Positions 8,054-18,400 of a stretch of 64,000 nucleotides of DNA are shown here, piece by piece. The notes beneath the pieces were generated by a model. That model worked only from the letters and a program-made list of their open reading frames with translations. It was not told the DNA's origin and did no database searches. The position numbers and the translations under genes were made by a program. The stretch lies in NCBI GenBank assembly GCA_050633325.1, contig JBOEGH010000008.1, positions 124,001 to 188,000 of the forward strand. Direction: 5' to 3'. The DNA comes from UBA1672 sp050633325 (GTDB taxonomy: Bacteria > Pseudomonadota > Alphaproteobacteria > Micavibrionales > Micavibrionaceae). Position 1 is the first letter of the stretch. Each line of letters begins with the position of its first letter.

Positions 8054-9628
8054 CTATCCCTTAAAGAAATTGATCTTAAAACAGGCACCTTTTTCATTTG
8101 GGCTTGTCTTAATATCACCATCATGCGCATGCAAAAGTGATTGAATAATACCAAGGCCCAGACCTGTTCCTCCATCCTGCCTTCTTGTTGTGAAGAATGG
8201 AGTGAATATATTATCTAGATTAGCATTTGAAATTCCTGCTCCATCATCGCAAATAATAAGTGATATGTGACCATTGCTTTCTTTGGCCTCAATACTCATA
8301 TTAGTAGCGCCATGCTGTAATGCGTTATCACATAGGTTCGAGAAAATAGTTTCAAGGTGTTCACGACTAATTCTATGTATATATTCATCATTAAGATCAA
8401 ATTGCAGTGTTAAGCCCAAATCTTTATATCGGCCTTCTAAGGCTTCAAGAACTTGATTGATAGAACTTGTCTCTTGCGTTGCCTGAACATTATCGGCCTT
8501 TGCCAAATCTAGTAGTCGTTTTACAAGGCGCTTTAAGCGGTCACTGTCAGTGATGATGTTAGATAGAAATTTACGTTTTTTATCTTCTTCCATATCATCA
8601 AGATGCTCAAGTAAAAGCTCAGCTGAACCTTGTATAGATGTCATCGGTGTTTTAAATTCATGTGATACATGCATGGCGAAATCTTTTATATATTCAGATC
8701 TATCATCCAATGATTTTGCCATGTTCGAGAAACTATGTGATAGCCATTCAATCTCTTGAACATCAGACACACGTCCTTGCCTTAAAGCTTCTTTATTGCC
8801 CTCTGAAAACTCTATCGTTCTTCTAATTAGGCGATGAATGGGTTTAGAAATCATATATGAAGTCAGTAATGCGATAAGGAGTGTTAAAGATAATAGCGTC
8901 AAGCCTGCTATGATGACTTTTTCTTTCTCCGCATACAGGTGTTTTAATATGTTTTGAGGTGTTCTGGATAAATAAACAACGCCCCAAACACGGCCATCCT
9001 CAATAATTGGAAACGCCACGAATAACCTAATTCCTGTGCCGCGGCTTATAGATGCCATTGCAGGCGGTGGGTCGTCTGAAACTCTTTGGCGTATAACGCT
9101 AGTGTAATAACCCGACAGGGCTTTTCTAATCTCATATATATCTGAGAAATCAACACCTATATCAGATCGCCCTGCAACGACAATTCCTTGATAATTGAGC
9201 ACACGAACCCCTGATAGTGTTGTTCTTTTTGCGTCCTCTAAAATTGGTGATAATACATCGTTCATATTCTTTGCGACGATATCGGTTTGCTCGCTTACAA
9301 CTCCATTTGGACGTGATGGGAGTAACAGGGCTGTAGAAAAATCGATCTGTGACTTTATTGGGGTATAGTATTCATCAAGATCATTTAAGCTCTTAGGGTC
9401 AGCAAGCACTCCATAACTTTGATTTGGAACACTCCCGCCTCTTATTTCATTTTTATAGATTGCAGCAATAACGGCGCCTTGTGAAATAAGCTCACTTTCG
9501 GTCTGTTGAACAAGGACATTCTCATAGAAGCGAAAGAAGAAAAGGCCAACAAGCGGTAGAAGTAAAACTGTTAAATTTACGACGAGTAGAATACTTCTGA
9601 GCCTGAATTTAGCTTTAGTTTTTATCAT
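8054..9628 (-). CDS. Membrane sensor histidine kinase (CreC-like)
   Basis: The sensor of a two-component system, expected in the inner membrane. The 524-residue product has a first membrane helix at about residues 11-33, a periplasmic domain to about 237, a second helix at about 238-260, a HAMP-like linker, the HisKA helix with phospho-acceptor His323 (HVSHEFKTPMTS), and an HATPase domain with N-box NLCDNAL (431-437), G1 DDGAGIS (461-467) and G2 GTGLGLGI (487-494). The periplasmic sequence VDFSDIYEIRKALSGYY resembles the sensor region of CreC. It overlaps the regulator gene by 4 bases (ATGA) and is last in the operon. All catalytic motifs are intact. The signal is unknown. Confidence 0.92.
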   Translation of the reverse strand: MIKTKAKFRLRSILLVVNLTVLLLPLVGLFFFRFYENVLVQQTESELISQGAVIAAIYKNEIRGGSVPNQSYGVLADPKSLNDLDEYYTPIKSQIDFSTALLLPSRPNGVVSEQTDIVAKNMNDVLSPILEDAKRTTLSGVRVLNYQGIVVAGRSDIGVDFSDIYEIRKALSGYYTSVIRQRVSDDPPPAMASISRGTGIRLFVAFPIIEDGRVWGVVYLSRTPQNILKHLYAEKEKVIIAGLTLLSLTLLIALLTSYMISKPIHRLIRRTIEFSEGNKEALRQGRVSDVQEIEWLSHSFSNMAKSLDDRSEYIKDFAMHVSHEFKTPMTSIQGSAELLLEHLDDMEEDKKRKFLSNIITDSDRLKRLVKRLLDLAKADNVQATQETSSINQVLEALEGRYKDLGLTLQFDLNDEYIHRISREHLETIFSNLCDNALQHGATNMSIEAKESNGHISLIICDDGAGISNANLDNIFTPFFTTRRQDGGTGLGLGIIQSLLHAHDGDIKTSPNEKGACFKINFFKG

Positions 9629-10314
9629 GGCGTTAACTTGTATCCTACGCCATGAACCGTTTGTATAACATTATCACAGTTAACTTCTGAAAACTTTTGG
9701 CGCATATGCCTTATGTGACTATCTATTGTTCTATCACTTACATTAATGTTCATATCATACGCCATAGACATGATTTGATCTCTATCAAAAACACGTTCGG
9801 GATGTTTTATCATTCCATGCAATATTGAGAACTCAGTAGCTGTTAAGCAAACCGCTTTTTTATCCCAGTATACCCTGTGCTTTTCAGGTTCTATTACTAA
9901 TAACCCTACCGTACAGGCTTCACTTGTATCCGCTTGCTTCTCAGATGATGGGTATGAGCGCTTTAATATGGCCTTTACGCGTGCAACCAGTTCACGAGGG
10001 CTAAAAGGTTTTGTTAGATAATCATCCGCTCCTAATTCAAGCCCCAAAATACGATCTATTTCATCATCTCTGGATGATAAAAACAGAATCGGCACATCAG
10101 ATGTTTTTCGTACTTCCTTGCATACATCTAAACCATCCATCTCAGGCATATTGATATCTAAGATAATCATATCTGGTTTTTGTTTATTAAATTCAGAAAG
10201 ACCTTCTTGACCGTTTGATGCTTCCATAAATCCCATACCAGCCTTTTCAAGGGCGAATGTAACGACTTCTCTGATATGCGGGTCATCATCGACAACTAGT
10301 ATGGTTTCATTCAT
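9625..10314 (-). CDS. OmpR-family response regulator
   Basis: A 229-residue DNA-binding regulator, partner of the kinase encoded directly after it. The receiver domain (residues 1-120) has the acidic pocket DDD at 9-11, phospho-acceptor Asp53 (MIILDINMPEMDG), and the conserved Lys in LTKPFSPREL. The C-terminal winged helix (about 130-229) shows TATEFSILHGMIKHPERVFDR and DSHIRHMRQKF, the usual recognition-helix region. It overlaps both its neighbours by 4 bases (stop/start ATGA), which indicates coupled translation. OmpR-family proteins bind direct repeats about one helical turn apart; such repeats are present upstream of the operon (12011-12071), suggesting autoregulation. Confidence 0.94.
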   Translation of the reverse strand: MNETILVVDDDPHIREVVTFALEKAGMGFMEASNGQEGLSEFNKQKPDMIILDINMPEMDGLDVCKEVRKTSDVPILFLSSRDDEIDRILGLELGADDYLTKPFSPRELVARVKAILKRSYPSSEKQADTSEACTVGLLVIEPEKHRVYWDKKAVCLTATEFSILHGMIKHPERVFDRDQIMSMAYDMNINVSDRTIDSHIRHMRQKFSEVNCDNVIQTVHGVGYKLTP

Positions 10315-11822
10315 TTTTGCTTGCTTTCAATCGTCTTTATCAGGCGGTATTCACTATACGTCCAACGTCTCCAATCGTCCATGTCTCTCATTAATTCAAG
10401 TTTCATTTCTGTAATAGTATCGTATTTTTCTTCTTCGCCTCCCATATACAATATACGGTCATGAATCTTATGATCTTTTGAAAACTCAATTAAGTAAGGA
10501 ATTGAAGTATAGCCAATTCTCTCCAGATAACGCGTATCTAAATTAACACCTTTGCCTGATACTTCGAGTGAATGCTCTACGTTATAATGTGCAATGACAC
10601 CACCAATATTAATAAAGCTGGTAATATATAGAACGGATAACAGCGTAAGTACATTTGCGTTAATCAACCAAGTACTTGACTTACCCATAACCCCGCGCGC
10701 AACAATCCAAATTAGCCCAAAGGCGACAAGCCCCATCCAAATAAAGGCAGCCACACGCCAATACGTTAAAGCGTAAATCTCTACATATAAGGATGTACGG
10801 TAGATCGAAGAAAGCACGAGTAATACATTCTGAGCAATCCAAAGATATGTTAATTGAAGAATAGGTTTTGATGCAGAAACTTCTTTTTTTGAGCCTTGTG
10901 TAATAAGTACAAACAACCCCGCTAACAAAGCGGTGAAAATTAAAGGGTACGCTCCTTTGTGGGCATATTTTGCATATGAAATACCTTCTGGTAAATCACT
11001 ACCAGCCCATAAGTAGTTCATGTCCATTGCTGTTTGAGATGCAAACATTAGGTTAAAGATGATGAGAGAGCGAAATACTGCATCTTTTGAAAATGCCCAT
11101 TCCGTAAACCCCATGCTTTTCTCTTTTTTATAATAAACAGGAGACTTAACACGTTTTATCCGTGACTTAATTCTTGGTCTAATGATTGCGAATGTTATTG
11201 CCGCCATTATAAGCCAAAAAGCTATGCGCCAAACTGATAAACCTGAGAAGAGGTAATAAAAGTCAATTCCATCAAACCAGCCCCCCATAATTGGATTGGC
11301 GTTTGAAAATAAATAGAGAAATATTAGCGAGAAAATTAGGGGTAAAAACCAACCACGTATAGCATGTAGAATTACGCTCGATGTTGTGTATTGGCTCAAA
11401 ATACGTTGATAAGCCATAGTAAATCTGTTCAATGGTCGCATAAAGCGTAAGCAAAATGAAAGACATAACTTTACCCATGTAAGTGCATCATTCTTCCAGT
11501 CATCTCGTTTCATCAATGATAGACTGATTAGGCCTAATGCCATCAGTGAAAATGATAACAAGCTTTGTTTTTCTATTTGTAGAAGACATTGCCCAAGAGT
11601 AAGGGCAATTAATACCACCCCCATACGAGATTTAAGAAATGTAATATTGTGAAGTGCAAATGTGGCAACCAGTACAATCCCAAATAAACCAACAGTCCAA
11701 CCCATTGTATGATCGTAAAATAAGAAGTCTGCTAATATGACCAAGGAAAAGGCCGAAAGAGCTTTTGCCTTGGTGGACATTCCAGCGTGCGATAAAATAT
11801 AGTTTATGTTTTTATGTTTCAT
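10311..11822 (-). CDS. Polytopic membrane protein, DUF4173/DUF4153-like
   Basis: A 503-residue integral membrane protein with about ten to twelve predicted helices and a soluble C-terminal tail of about 75 residues. The segments LADFLFYDHTMGWTVGLFG near residue 30 and EIYALTYWRVAAFIWMGLV near residue 350 match what I recall of the DUF4173 family, which is often encoded next to CreBC-like or other two-component systems. Biochemical function is unknown. It overlaps the regulator by 4 bases downstream and the 58-residue ORF by 11 bases upstream, so it sits in a four-gene operon. It may contribute to sensing or be an output of the system; this is inference from position. Confidence 0.8.
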   Translation of the reverse strand: MKHKNINYILSHAGMSTKAKALSAFSLVILADFLFYDHTMGWTVGLFGIVLVATFALHNITFLKSRMGVVLIALTLGQCLLQIEKQSLLSFSLMALGLISLSLMKRDDWKNDALTWVKLCLSFCLRFMRPLNRFTMAYQRILSQYTTSSVILHAIRGWFLPLIFSLIFLYLFSNANPIMGGWFDGIDFYYLFSGLSVWRIAFWLIMAAITFAIIRPRIKSRIKRVKSPVYYKKEKSMGFTEWAFSKDAVFRSLIIFNLMFASQTAMDMNYLWAGSDLPEGISYAKYAHKGAYPLIFTALLAGLFVLITQGSKKEVSASKPILQLTYLWIAQNVLLVLSSIYRTSLYVEIYALTYWRVAAFIWMGLVAFGLIWIVARGVMGKSSTWLINANVLTLLSVLYITSFINIGGVIAHYNVEHSLEVSGKGVNLDTRYLERIGYTSIPYLIEFSKDHKIHDRILYMGGEEEKYDTITEMKLELMRDMDDWRRWTYSEYRLIKTIESKQK

Positions 11823-11988
11823 TACGCGCCCCTTTGTATGAAGATGTTTTGTGATGATGTGAATTATCGTCCACTAACCACCACGCATCCCGCTGCACAC
11901 TTCTGGGCACAACGAAAAGAGCTTGTTCTAAAATTGGATGTAGCGGTTTTTTTGTTCGGAAATTGATTATGTTGTTTGTATTTTTCAT
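11812..11988 (-). CDS. Small uncharacterised protein heading the two-component operon (58 residues)
   Basis: Not recognised. ATG at 11988-11986 follows a near-ideal ribosome binding site (AAAGGAAGT, directly upstream), and the frame runs 58 codons to a TAA at 11814-11812. It overlaps the start of the downstream membrane-protein gene by 11 bases, so translation is likely coupled. The product (MKNTNNIINFRTKKPLHP...) is basic at the N-terminus, has a short hydrophobic patch PILEQALFVVP and a WW pair (DAWWLVDD), and ends in a His-rich hydrophilic tail. It has no clear membrane helix. It could be a real regulatory microprotein or a leader ORF controlling the operon. The ribosome binding site makes expression likely. 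Confidence 0.6.
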   Translation of the reverse strand: MKNTNNIINFRTKKPLHPILEQALFVVPRSVQRDAWWLVDDNSHHHKTSSYKGARNET

Positions 11989-12010
11989 ACTTCCTTTATG
12001 AACTAAGGAA

Positions 12011-12071
12011 GTGCAGACTATATGACCGATAAATGGAAAGTCTCAGGAAAATATGTGCAGATTATGTGCAG
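12011..12071. promoter_or_regulatory. Helically phased GTGCAG repeats upstream of the two-component operon
   Basis: TATGTGCAG occurs at 12052-12060 and again at 12063-12071, exactly 11 bases apart. A third GTGCAG at 12011-12016 is 44 bases (four times 11) away from the first of the pair. This same-face spacing is what OmpR-family regulators usually bind. They lie 23-83 bases before the 58-residue ORF. The rest of the region to 12218 shows no gene. Confidence 0.5.
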
Positions 12072-12218
12072 TTGAAAACATAGTGTAAGTGTATAAAGAG
12101 TATCTGGGGGCGTCAGTAATGGTGAGCCTTGTCATTTTAGGGGATGGTATTTATTGGGTCTTGAGAGGAACGTTTACTTTTTAAGTCCACTATAATTCCC
12201 TACTAGCCTATTGTGGAG

Positions 12219-12803
12219 CTAGTCTTCAATGAATTTATCGATAATTTCATTAATGTTCTTAAGTGCTTGACGTTTGCTTATGGTGCCCATTGCAATATAA
12301 AGCCCTGTATTCTCTATTGAGGCCATAATGGCAAGGGTTGTAGCTTCCGGGGAGCATGTTAACTTGATTTTACCTTTCTGTTTTGCGTCTATGAGCGCTT
12401 GTGAAAATAATGCTTCAGTTTTTTCTTCCTTAATAACATTCATAACGTCTTTGTTTCGCAATGCTTCGGAGAATATATCCAGATACAGTGCCAATTCATG
12501 TTTATTACTGAGTTCTACAATTATGTATTTAGCAAGAACCTTTAGGGATTTTTTGAAATTTTTTTCATGAGAAAGTTGTTCAAAAGCTTGAGAGGTTTCC
12601 TGATTTTCAATTTCTATGAATGCCTTTATCAATGCTTCTTTGTTTTCGAAATAACGATAAATATTGCCAAGGCTTAGGCCTGCTTCTTTTGCAATATCAC
12701 GCATTGATGTTTGGTGAAACCCACGTTCAGCAAAGCATTTGGTCGCAGACTTTAGGATTTCATTCTCACGTTTTTCTGTGTTTTTAATATCTTTTTTGCG
12801 CAT
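12219..12803 (-). CDS. TetR/AcrR family transcriptional repressor
   Basis: A ligand-responsive repressor, probably of the divergent efflux operon. The N-terminal helix-turn-helix is clear (ILKSATKCFAERGFHQTSM, then RDIAKEAGLSLGNIYRYFENKEALI), followed by an all-helical ligand-binding domain. An in-frame ATG four codons upstream (12815) is also possible; I prefer the start at 12803 because GGAAG lies 5 bases before it, while no Shine-Dalgarno precedes 12815. Two inverted repeats in the 129-base region shared with the efflux operon are likely operators, one of them immediately before this gene, which suggests that it represses itself as well as the pump. Length is typical. Confidence 0.92.
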   Translation of the reverse strand: MRKKDIKNTEKRENEILKSATKCFAERGFHQTSMRDIAKEAGLSLGNIYRYFENKEALIKAFIEIENQETSQAFEQLSHEKNFKKSLKVLAKYIIVELSNKHELALYLDIFSEALRNKDVMNVIKEEKTEALFSQALIDAKQKGKIKLTCSPEATTLAIMASIENTGLYIAMGTISKRQALKNINEIIDKFIED

Positions 12804-12818
12804 GCCTTCTTCCATTTA

Positions 12819-12834
12819 GTGAACGACTGTTCAT
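12819..12834. promoter_or_regulatory. Probable TetR operator 1
   Basis: TGAAC (12820-12824) and GTTCA (12829-12833) form a palindrome with a 4-base centre, directly upstream of the TetR gene. It shares the half-site TGAACG with operator 2. Confidence 0.6.
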
Positions 12835-12875
12835 TTTTAGATTGACAAAAATGCTGTGTATAGTCAACATGTATG

Positions 12876-12891
12876 ATGAACGTTCGTTCAT
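12876..12891. promoter_or_regulatory. Probable TetR operator 2
   Basis: ATGAACG (12876-12882) and CGTTCAT (12885-12891) are perfect 7-base arms with a 2-base centre. The site lies 54 bases before the outer membrane factor gene. A TTGACA at 12842-12847 is the best -35 candidate nearby, but no -10 sits at good spacing. Confidence 0.65.
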
Positions 12892-12944
12892 TTTATACAG
12901 GTGAACAACTAAAAATGCCATTAAAAAGAAGGTAAATAACTTAA

Positions 12945-14330
12945 ATGCGCAATCTGAGGGTAATATTTATAGCGCCACTACTATTTGTTCTGAGTGCATG
13001 CGTGACGCAAACAAAAATGCCGGAACCTTCTATCTCTTTGGAAAAAATGCAGTGGTATATTCCTGCCCAGACAAATACGCCAATACAGGTTTTCTCGAAA
13101 GAAATTCCCAAGAGTTTGAGTGCATACATTTCGGACACCCTAAAGCATAACCATAATTTGAAGGAACTCGCCGTTACTGTTCAAGCATCTGAAATAGTAG
13201 CGGAAATAGCATCAGGGCGCTTGTTACCACAAGCAGATATTAGCCAAAATACACAGCGCGATAATAGTGGGGCTGGTGCTAAGCCACAAACAGGTTTTTC
13301 TGTGTCTGGTAATGTAAGTTGGGCTATTGATCTGTGGGGTAAGATATCTGATGAAGCTGCGGCTGCACAACTTCATGCACAGGCAGAGCAACAAAATTAC
13401 CTGAATTTAAAACGGGTTCTAATTGCACAGGCTTTAGATGCTTGGATAATCTATTGGCAGTTTAGGCAACAAAACACAATTTTAGCAGATCTAAGTAATA
13501 TAGATATAGATCAGCTCTCTTTGTTACGTGACCGCTATGAAAGTGGTCTGGCATCATATGCGCAATATACTGCGCAAAATAACATAAAGCGGGATACTGC
13601 AATACGAACAGAAACTGCGCTTGTGGAACAGAAGAAGATCCTTCACCTTTTAAATGTTCTACGAGGAAAGTTGCCGTTATCTGACTTAGATATGGGTGAT
13701 GCGGAATTTATGCCGGTATTCTTACCTATAAATGAATATGTTCCGGCGACTTATATTGCCAGCAGGCCTGATATTCAGGCGGCATTTAAGCGTGTTCAGA
13801 TATTGGATAAAGAAACGCAAGCTTCGTACAAGGCTTTATTGCCACAAATTAATATCACTGGGAATTTAACAAAATCTGCGCCCTCGCTGGCAGATTTGTT
13901 TGGTGAAAAGTTAATATGGCAGATGGTCGGTGGCTTAACACAGCCAGTCTTTAATGGTGGACAGCTTCGTAGGCAAGCACAGAAGAAATCTAAGGAGGCA
14001 CAGAGCGCATTTTATGCTTATGAGGGTGCAGTGTTGAAAGCTATGCAAGAGGTTGAGAACGCGTTGGTTCAGGATCATACCTTAAACACGCAACTACAAA
14101 TTATGCAGGCTAAAATGGCAGGTGTAAAAGGGCGTTTAATTTCTGCAGAGGAGCAATATCACGACGGTAATATTCAAGCATTTGAATATTTGTCGGTGCG
14201 TAAAGAGTATCTGGAAACAGATTATGAATACCAAGCTATGCAAGGCCAATACCTTAGGAACAGAGTTACATTGGTTCTGAGTTTGGGGCAGCCATTTGGT
14301 ATATCGGAAGGAATAGACAATGAAGAATAA
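12945..14330 (+). CDS. Outer membrane efflux lipoprotein (TolC/NodT family)
   Basis: The outer-membrane channel of a tripartite efflux pump. The 461-residue product starts with a lipoprotein signal ending in the lipobox LSAC (Cys19), then shows two repeated helical hairpin regions typical of the family, with ASGRLLPQADISQNTQRDNSG in the first half and YKALLPQINITGNLTKSAPS with QPVFNGGQLRRQAQ in the second. The start ATG at 12945 follows AAGGTAAAT at a slightly long spacing. Its end overlaps the adaptor gene by 11 bases. The channel being first in the operon is less usual than the adaptor-pump-channel order. It is probably controlled by the divergent TetR repressor. Confidence 0.93.
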   Translation: MRNLRVIFIAPLLFVLSACVTQTKMPEPSISLEKMQWYIPAQTNTPIQVFSKEIPKSLSAYISDTLKHNHNLKELAVTVQASEIVAEIASGRLLPQADISQNTQRDNSGAGAKPQTGFSVSGNVSWAIDLWGKISDEAAAAQLHAQAEQQNYLNLKRVLIAQALDAWIIYWQFRQQNTILADLSNIDIDQLSLLRDRYESGLASYAQYTAQNNIKRDTAIRTETALVEQKKILHLLNVLRGKLPLSDLDMGDAEFMPVFLPINEYVPATYIASRPDIQAAFKRVQILDKETQASYKALLPQINITGNLTKSAPSLADLFGEKLIWQMVGGLTQPVFNGGQLRRQAQKKSKEAQSAFYAYEGAVLKAMQEVENALVQDHTLNTQLQIMQAKMAGVKGRLISAEEQYHDGNIQAFEYLSVRKEYLETDYEYQAMQGQYLRNRVTLVLSLGQPFGISEGIDNEE

Positions 14331-15447
14331 AATATGGTTGTTAAGCGCCCTAATTATTTTAGGAGTGATTGTTGCAGTTGTTCTGTCGATGGAAGATACG
14401 GCAAATGTAACAGAGAAAACTGAAGGTGAATATCTGCCGAAAGTGTCATATATACAGGCTAAGGCAAGGAAAAATTCAGGGCAAGTTCGTACACTGGCCG
14501 AAGTGCAACCAAGATGGTCGGCAGAATTAAAAGCTCAAGTAAGCGGAGAGCTTATTTCTGTTGAGACAAATGCTTTGGCAGGGCAAAAGGTTAAAAAGGG
14601 TGATCTTCTTATTCAAATAGAAGGGAGTTCCTATAAAGCGCGTTTAAAAGAAGCAGAGCAAAGGTTAGCACAATCAAAGTTGGAGTTATTGCAAGAGCAG
14701 AATAAAAACAGCCAAGCAAAACGCGATTGGAAACGCTCTGGCATTTCTAAAAAACCATCGGCGTTAGCGCTAAACGAACCTCAGTTGGAAATTGCGCAAA
14801 AAGCAGTAGAAGCAGCGGAAAGTGAAGTAGAGGCACAAAAGAAAAATGTTAGCTATACACGCGTTATTGCGCCATTTGATGGTTTTGTAACGGATCGTTA
14901 TGTCAGCCTTGGTCAGACTATAGATGTGGGAGAAAGGCTCTTACATATTATCAATGATACCGCCCTTGATATCACAGTATCTCTTAACCAAAAGCAATGG
15001 AAGTTGCTGGATAAAAAATGGAAAGACAAAATGGCCAACATCCTTGATGAAGGAAATTCATCTATTGGTTTGGCAAAGATAAAGCGCGGTGGTGGCTTTC
15101 TTGATCCTCAGACGCGCTTATATAAAATATTCCTTGAGGTAAATGCGGAACACAGTCAAGCCCTGTCAGGAGAGTTTGTGCATGTTGAACTTCCCGGAAA
15201 GAGCGTATCTGATAGCTTTACATTGCCTGAGAGTGCATTAACACGTGAGGGAACAATCTGGTATATAGACCTAGATGATCGTTTGCGTCATTTTCAGGCA
15301 GAGTTGCTTTACCATATGCCCGGAGAAATAGTGATAAGAGCCCCTCGAATAAATGGTAAAGCAGTATTATCAATGCGCATTGCTCTCAATCCGCTAGTGT
15401 CCTTCTTGAATGGTAACCGTGTTGATCCGGTTCAAGGTGAGGAGTAG
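14320..15447 (+). CDS. RND efflux periplasmic adaptor subunit (HlyD/AcrA-like)
   Basis: Links the inner-membrane pump to the outer-membrane channel. The 375-residue protein has an N-terminal membrane anchor (about residues 5-23), the first half of the lipoyl domain (VSGELISVETNALAGQKVKKGDLL), a helical hairpin (about residues 105-180), and the second half of the lipoyl domain (VIAPFDGFVTDRYVSLGQTI) followed by a beta-barrel domain. No lipobox is seen, so it is held by an uncleaved helix. It has a strong ribosome binding site (GGAAGGA, 7 bases) inside the channel gene and lies 5 bases before the pump gene. Length is normal. Confidence 0.94.
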   Translation: MKNKIWLLSALIILGVIVAVVLSMEDTANVTEKTEGEYLPKVSYIQAKARKNSGQVRTLAEVQPRWSAELKAQVSGELISVETNALAGQKVKKGDLLIQIEGSSYKARLKEAEQRLAQSKLELLQEQNKNSQAKRDWKRSGISKKPSALALNEPQLEIAQKAVEAAESEVEAQKKNVSYTRVIAPFDGFVTDRYVSLGQTIDVGERLLHIINDTALDITVSLNQKQWKLLDKKWKDKMANILDEGNSSIGLAKIKRGGGFLDPQTRLYKIFLEVNAEHSQALSGEFVHVELPGKSVSDSFTLPESALTREGTIWYIDLDDRLRHFQAELLYHMPGEIVIRAPRINGKAVLSMRIALNPLVSFLNGNRVDPVQGEE

Positions 15448-15452
15448 GTACA

Positions 15453-18400
15453 ATGCACGCACTTACCAATTGGTTTATTCGAAATCCTGTTGCCGCAAAT
15501 CTGATTATGGCCGTGATATTAATCAGCGGTTATTTAACCTTAACCTCTATTCGTATTGAAGGATTTCCAAAGTTACCTGCTGATACGATTACGATTGAAA
15601 CAAGCTTTGTAAACTCATACGCGACGCAAGTTGATGAACAGGTTACACAAAAAATTGAAAAAGCATTAGAAGGTTTGGATGGTGTTAAGAAGGTTATATC
15701 AACATCGGTAGATGGCCATTCTAGTGTCCATGTTCAAAAGAATAGTGATATAAAACTTCAGAAGCTTCTCGATGACATTCGTATCCGTATCGATGGCGTA
15801 GCAACACTTCCACAATCCGCAGAGCGTCCGGTTATCACCCGTAATGACTTTGATTTTCCTGCGATGACGGTACAGCTTTATGGCCAAACAGAGCAAATCA
15901 CGCTGCAGCGCCTTTCCCTTCGTCTAAAGGAAGAGTTATTGGAACAACCCGAGATATCACGTTTGCAAATATGGGGTCAGAAAGAACCGGAAATTCGGAT
16001 AGAGGTAAAGCCGTATATTCTTGAAAAGTATAATTTGAGTATACAAGACGTGATTGCAAAAATTCGCGAGTCTTCACTTTTGTTTGAATCAGGCACTTTG
16101 AAAACAAAAGGTGGGCATATATCGTTGCGTGCAGATAATCAGGCGTATTTTCAGCGCGATTTTGCGAAGATCCCCATTATTGATCGTCACGATGGCGCAC
16201 AGATATTTCTAGGTGATATCGCTGCAATCGTGGATGATTATGAAGATGATGATGTTATTGTGCGTTTTGATGGTGTTCCAGCTGTAGGGATGGAGGTGCT
16301 GATTGGGCGTAAGGAAAACTTGCTGGATATTGCCGTTGTCGTTAATAAAGTAGTAGAGCAATTTCGTACGCAAATTCCCCCAGAAGTAAATGTCAGTATT
16401 TGGGGAGATTCCAGTGTGTATATATCCGAGAGATTGTCGTTATTGCAGAAGAACGCAATTCAGGGATTGATACTTGTGATGGTTCTGCTCGCCTTGTTTT
16501 TGAATGTTAAATTGGCGTTCTGGGTTGCAATGGGAATTCCCATTTCTGTTGCGGGAGCAATGGCGGTTATGGGAACGAAATGGATTGATTTTTCTCTAAA
16601 CGATATAACAACATTCGGCTTTATTATCGCGCTGGGTATTTTGGTGGATGATGCGGTCGTCGTCGGAGAAAGTGTATTTGAAGAGCGTCGCAAACATAAA
16701 GATCCTATTGTTGGTACGCAAAAAGGTGTAGGACGTGTTGCAACGGCAACGATATTTGGTGTTCTAACGACTGTGGCGGCTTTTTACCCCATGTTACTCA
16801 TCAATAATGCGATGGGTAAAATTTTGGCGTCTTTTTCCGGGGTGGTTATTCTCGCGTTACTTTTTTCCTTGTTTGAAAGTAAATTTATACTGCCTGCGCA
16901 TTTGGCGCACATATCTTTAGACAAAAGTAAAAATTCTAATTTGGTTTCGCGTATTTGGGGACGGATACAAGGCGTCGCACAAGGTGGGCTTAACCATTTC
17001 CGTTATAAAATTTATGCACCAGTTTTGGAGTGGTCAATTAAGCAACGCTACGCAATTTTTATTCTTTTTTTGGCCGCTGCTACACTTGGGATTGGTCTAG
17101 TCGTAAAAGGAAAGGTTAACGTCGTGTTCTTTCAGGAAGTCCCCGGTCAGTTGATTACGGTGAAAGTAGAAATGGATGCACGTGCACCCTATAAAATGAC
17201 ATTAAACAATATTAATTTGATCGAGGATATTGGAAACCAAATTAACGAAGAATACGTCGCGAAGGGCATTGTTGATGAAAAACCAATTGCGCACATCCTG
17301 ACAGTTGTCAGCGGCGCATATAAAGGTGAAATTATCGCGGAACTAACACCTTCAGCAATTCGTGAAAATTTGAACTCCACTGATATTATGAAACTCTGGC
17401 AGGAGCGTGTAGGACGTCTGGAGGGAACCACAAATCTCAGCTTTTTTGGTTTTGAAGAAACAGGTGGCGGCTTCGCCATTCGTTTGTTTAGTAAAGACGG
17501 GCAAGCTTTGCGCGCGGCCAGCGATGAAGTCATGGGTTATCTGCAAGGTATAGAGGGTGTAAGAAATTTACGCGATACCCTAAAGGGCGGAAAACCTGAG
17601 TTGCATTTAAAGGTGAAACCTGAGGCGCTACATCTAGGTTTTACGCCCGAAACATTGTCGATGCAAATCGGTAATCGCTTTGGTGGCGCAGAAGCGCAGC
17701 GTATTCAGCGTAAAGGCCAAGAAGTTAAAGTGATTGTTAAAAACACGGCGGATGCGCGACGGACAATGGATGATTTAATGCAGACTCGCTTGAAGAGCAA
17801 TGATGGAAAATGGTTTCCATTGATATCTGTTGCCAGTTTTTCATCGGGTTATGCCACTGATTATATCAGTCGCTATAACGGCAAACGCGTAAATACGGTT
17901 CAGGCTAATATTGATAAATCTGTTGTGTCACCCAGTGAAATATCACAAAGCTTGTTTGAAACGTTAGTACCAAAATTGCAAGAAAAGTATCCTGTAGTTG
18001 AAGTTAAACCAGGCGGTGAATTGGAAGAAGAAGGAGAACTAAAAGGCAGTCTTATCCGCGCCCTGATTATGACCTGTATTATGATTTATGTCTTGATGGC
18101 TATCCCACTGAAATCGTATATGCAGCCATTTGTTATTATGTCTGTTGTGCCTTTTGGATTTGTCGGAGCAACCCTTGGTCATTATATCATGGGACTACCG
18201 CTAAGCTTGCTGTCTTTCTTTGGTATGTTGGCGCTAACTGGGGTGGTGGTAAATGATTCACTAGTTATGATGACCCGCTATAATCAGGCTAGATCTGAGG
18301 AGGGGATGAACGTGCATGATGCTGTTTTTGCCGCAGGTGTAGGGCGTTTTCAGGCTATATTTCTGACAACTGTAACAACGGTCGCCGGACTAATGCCACT

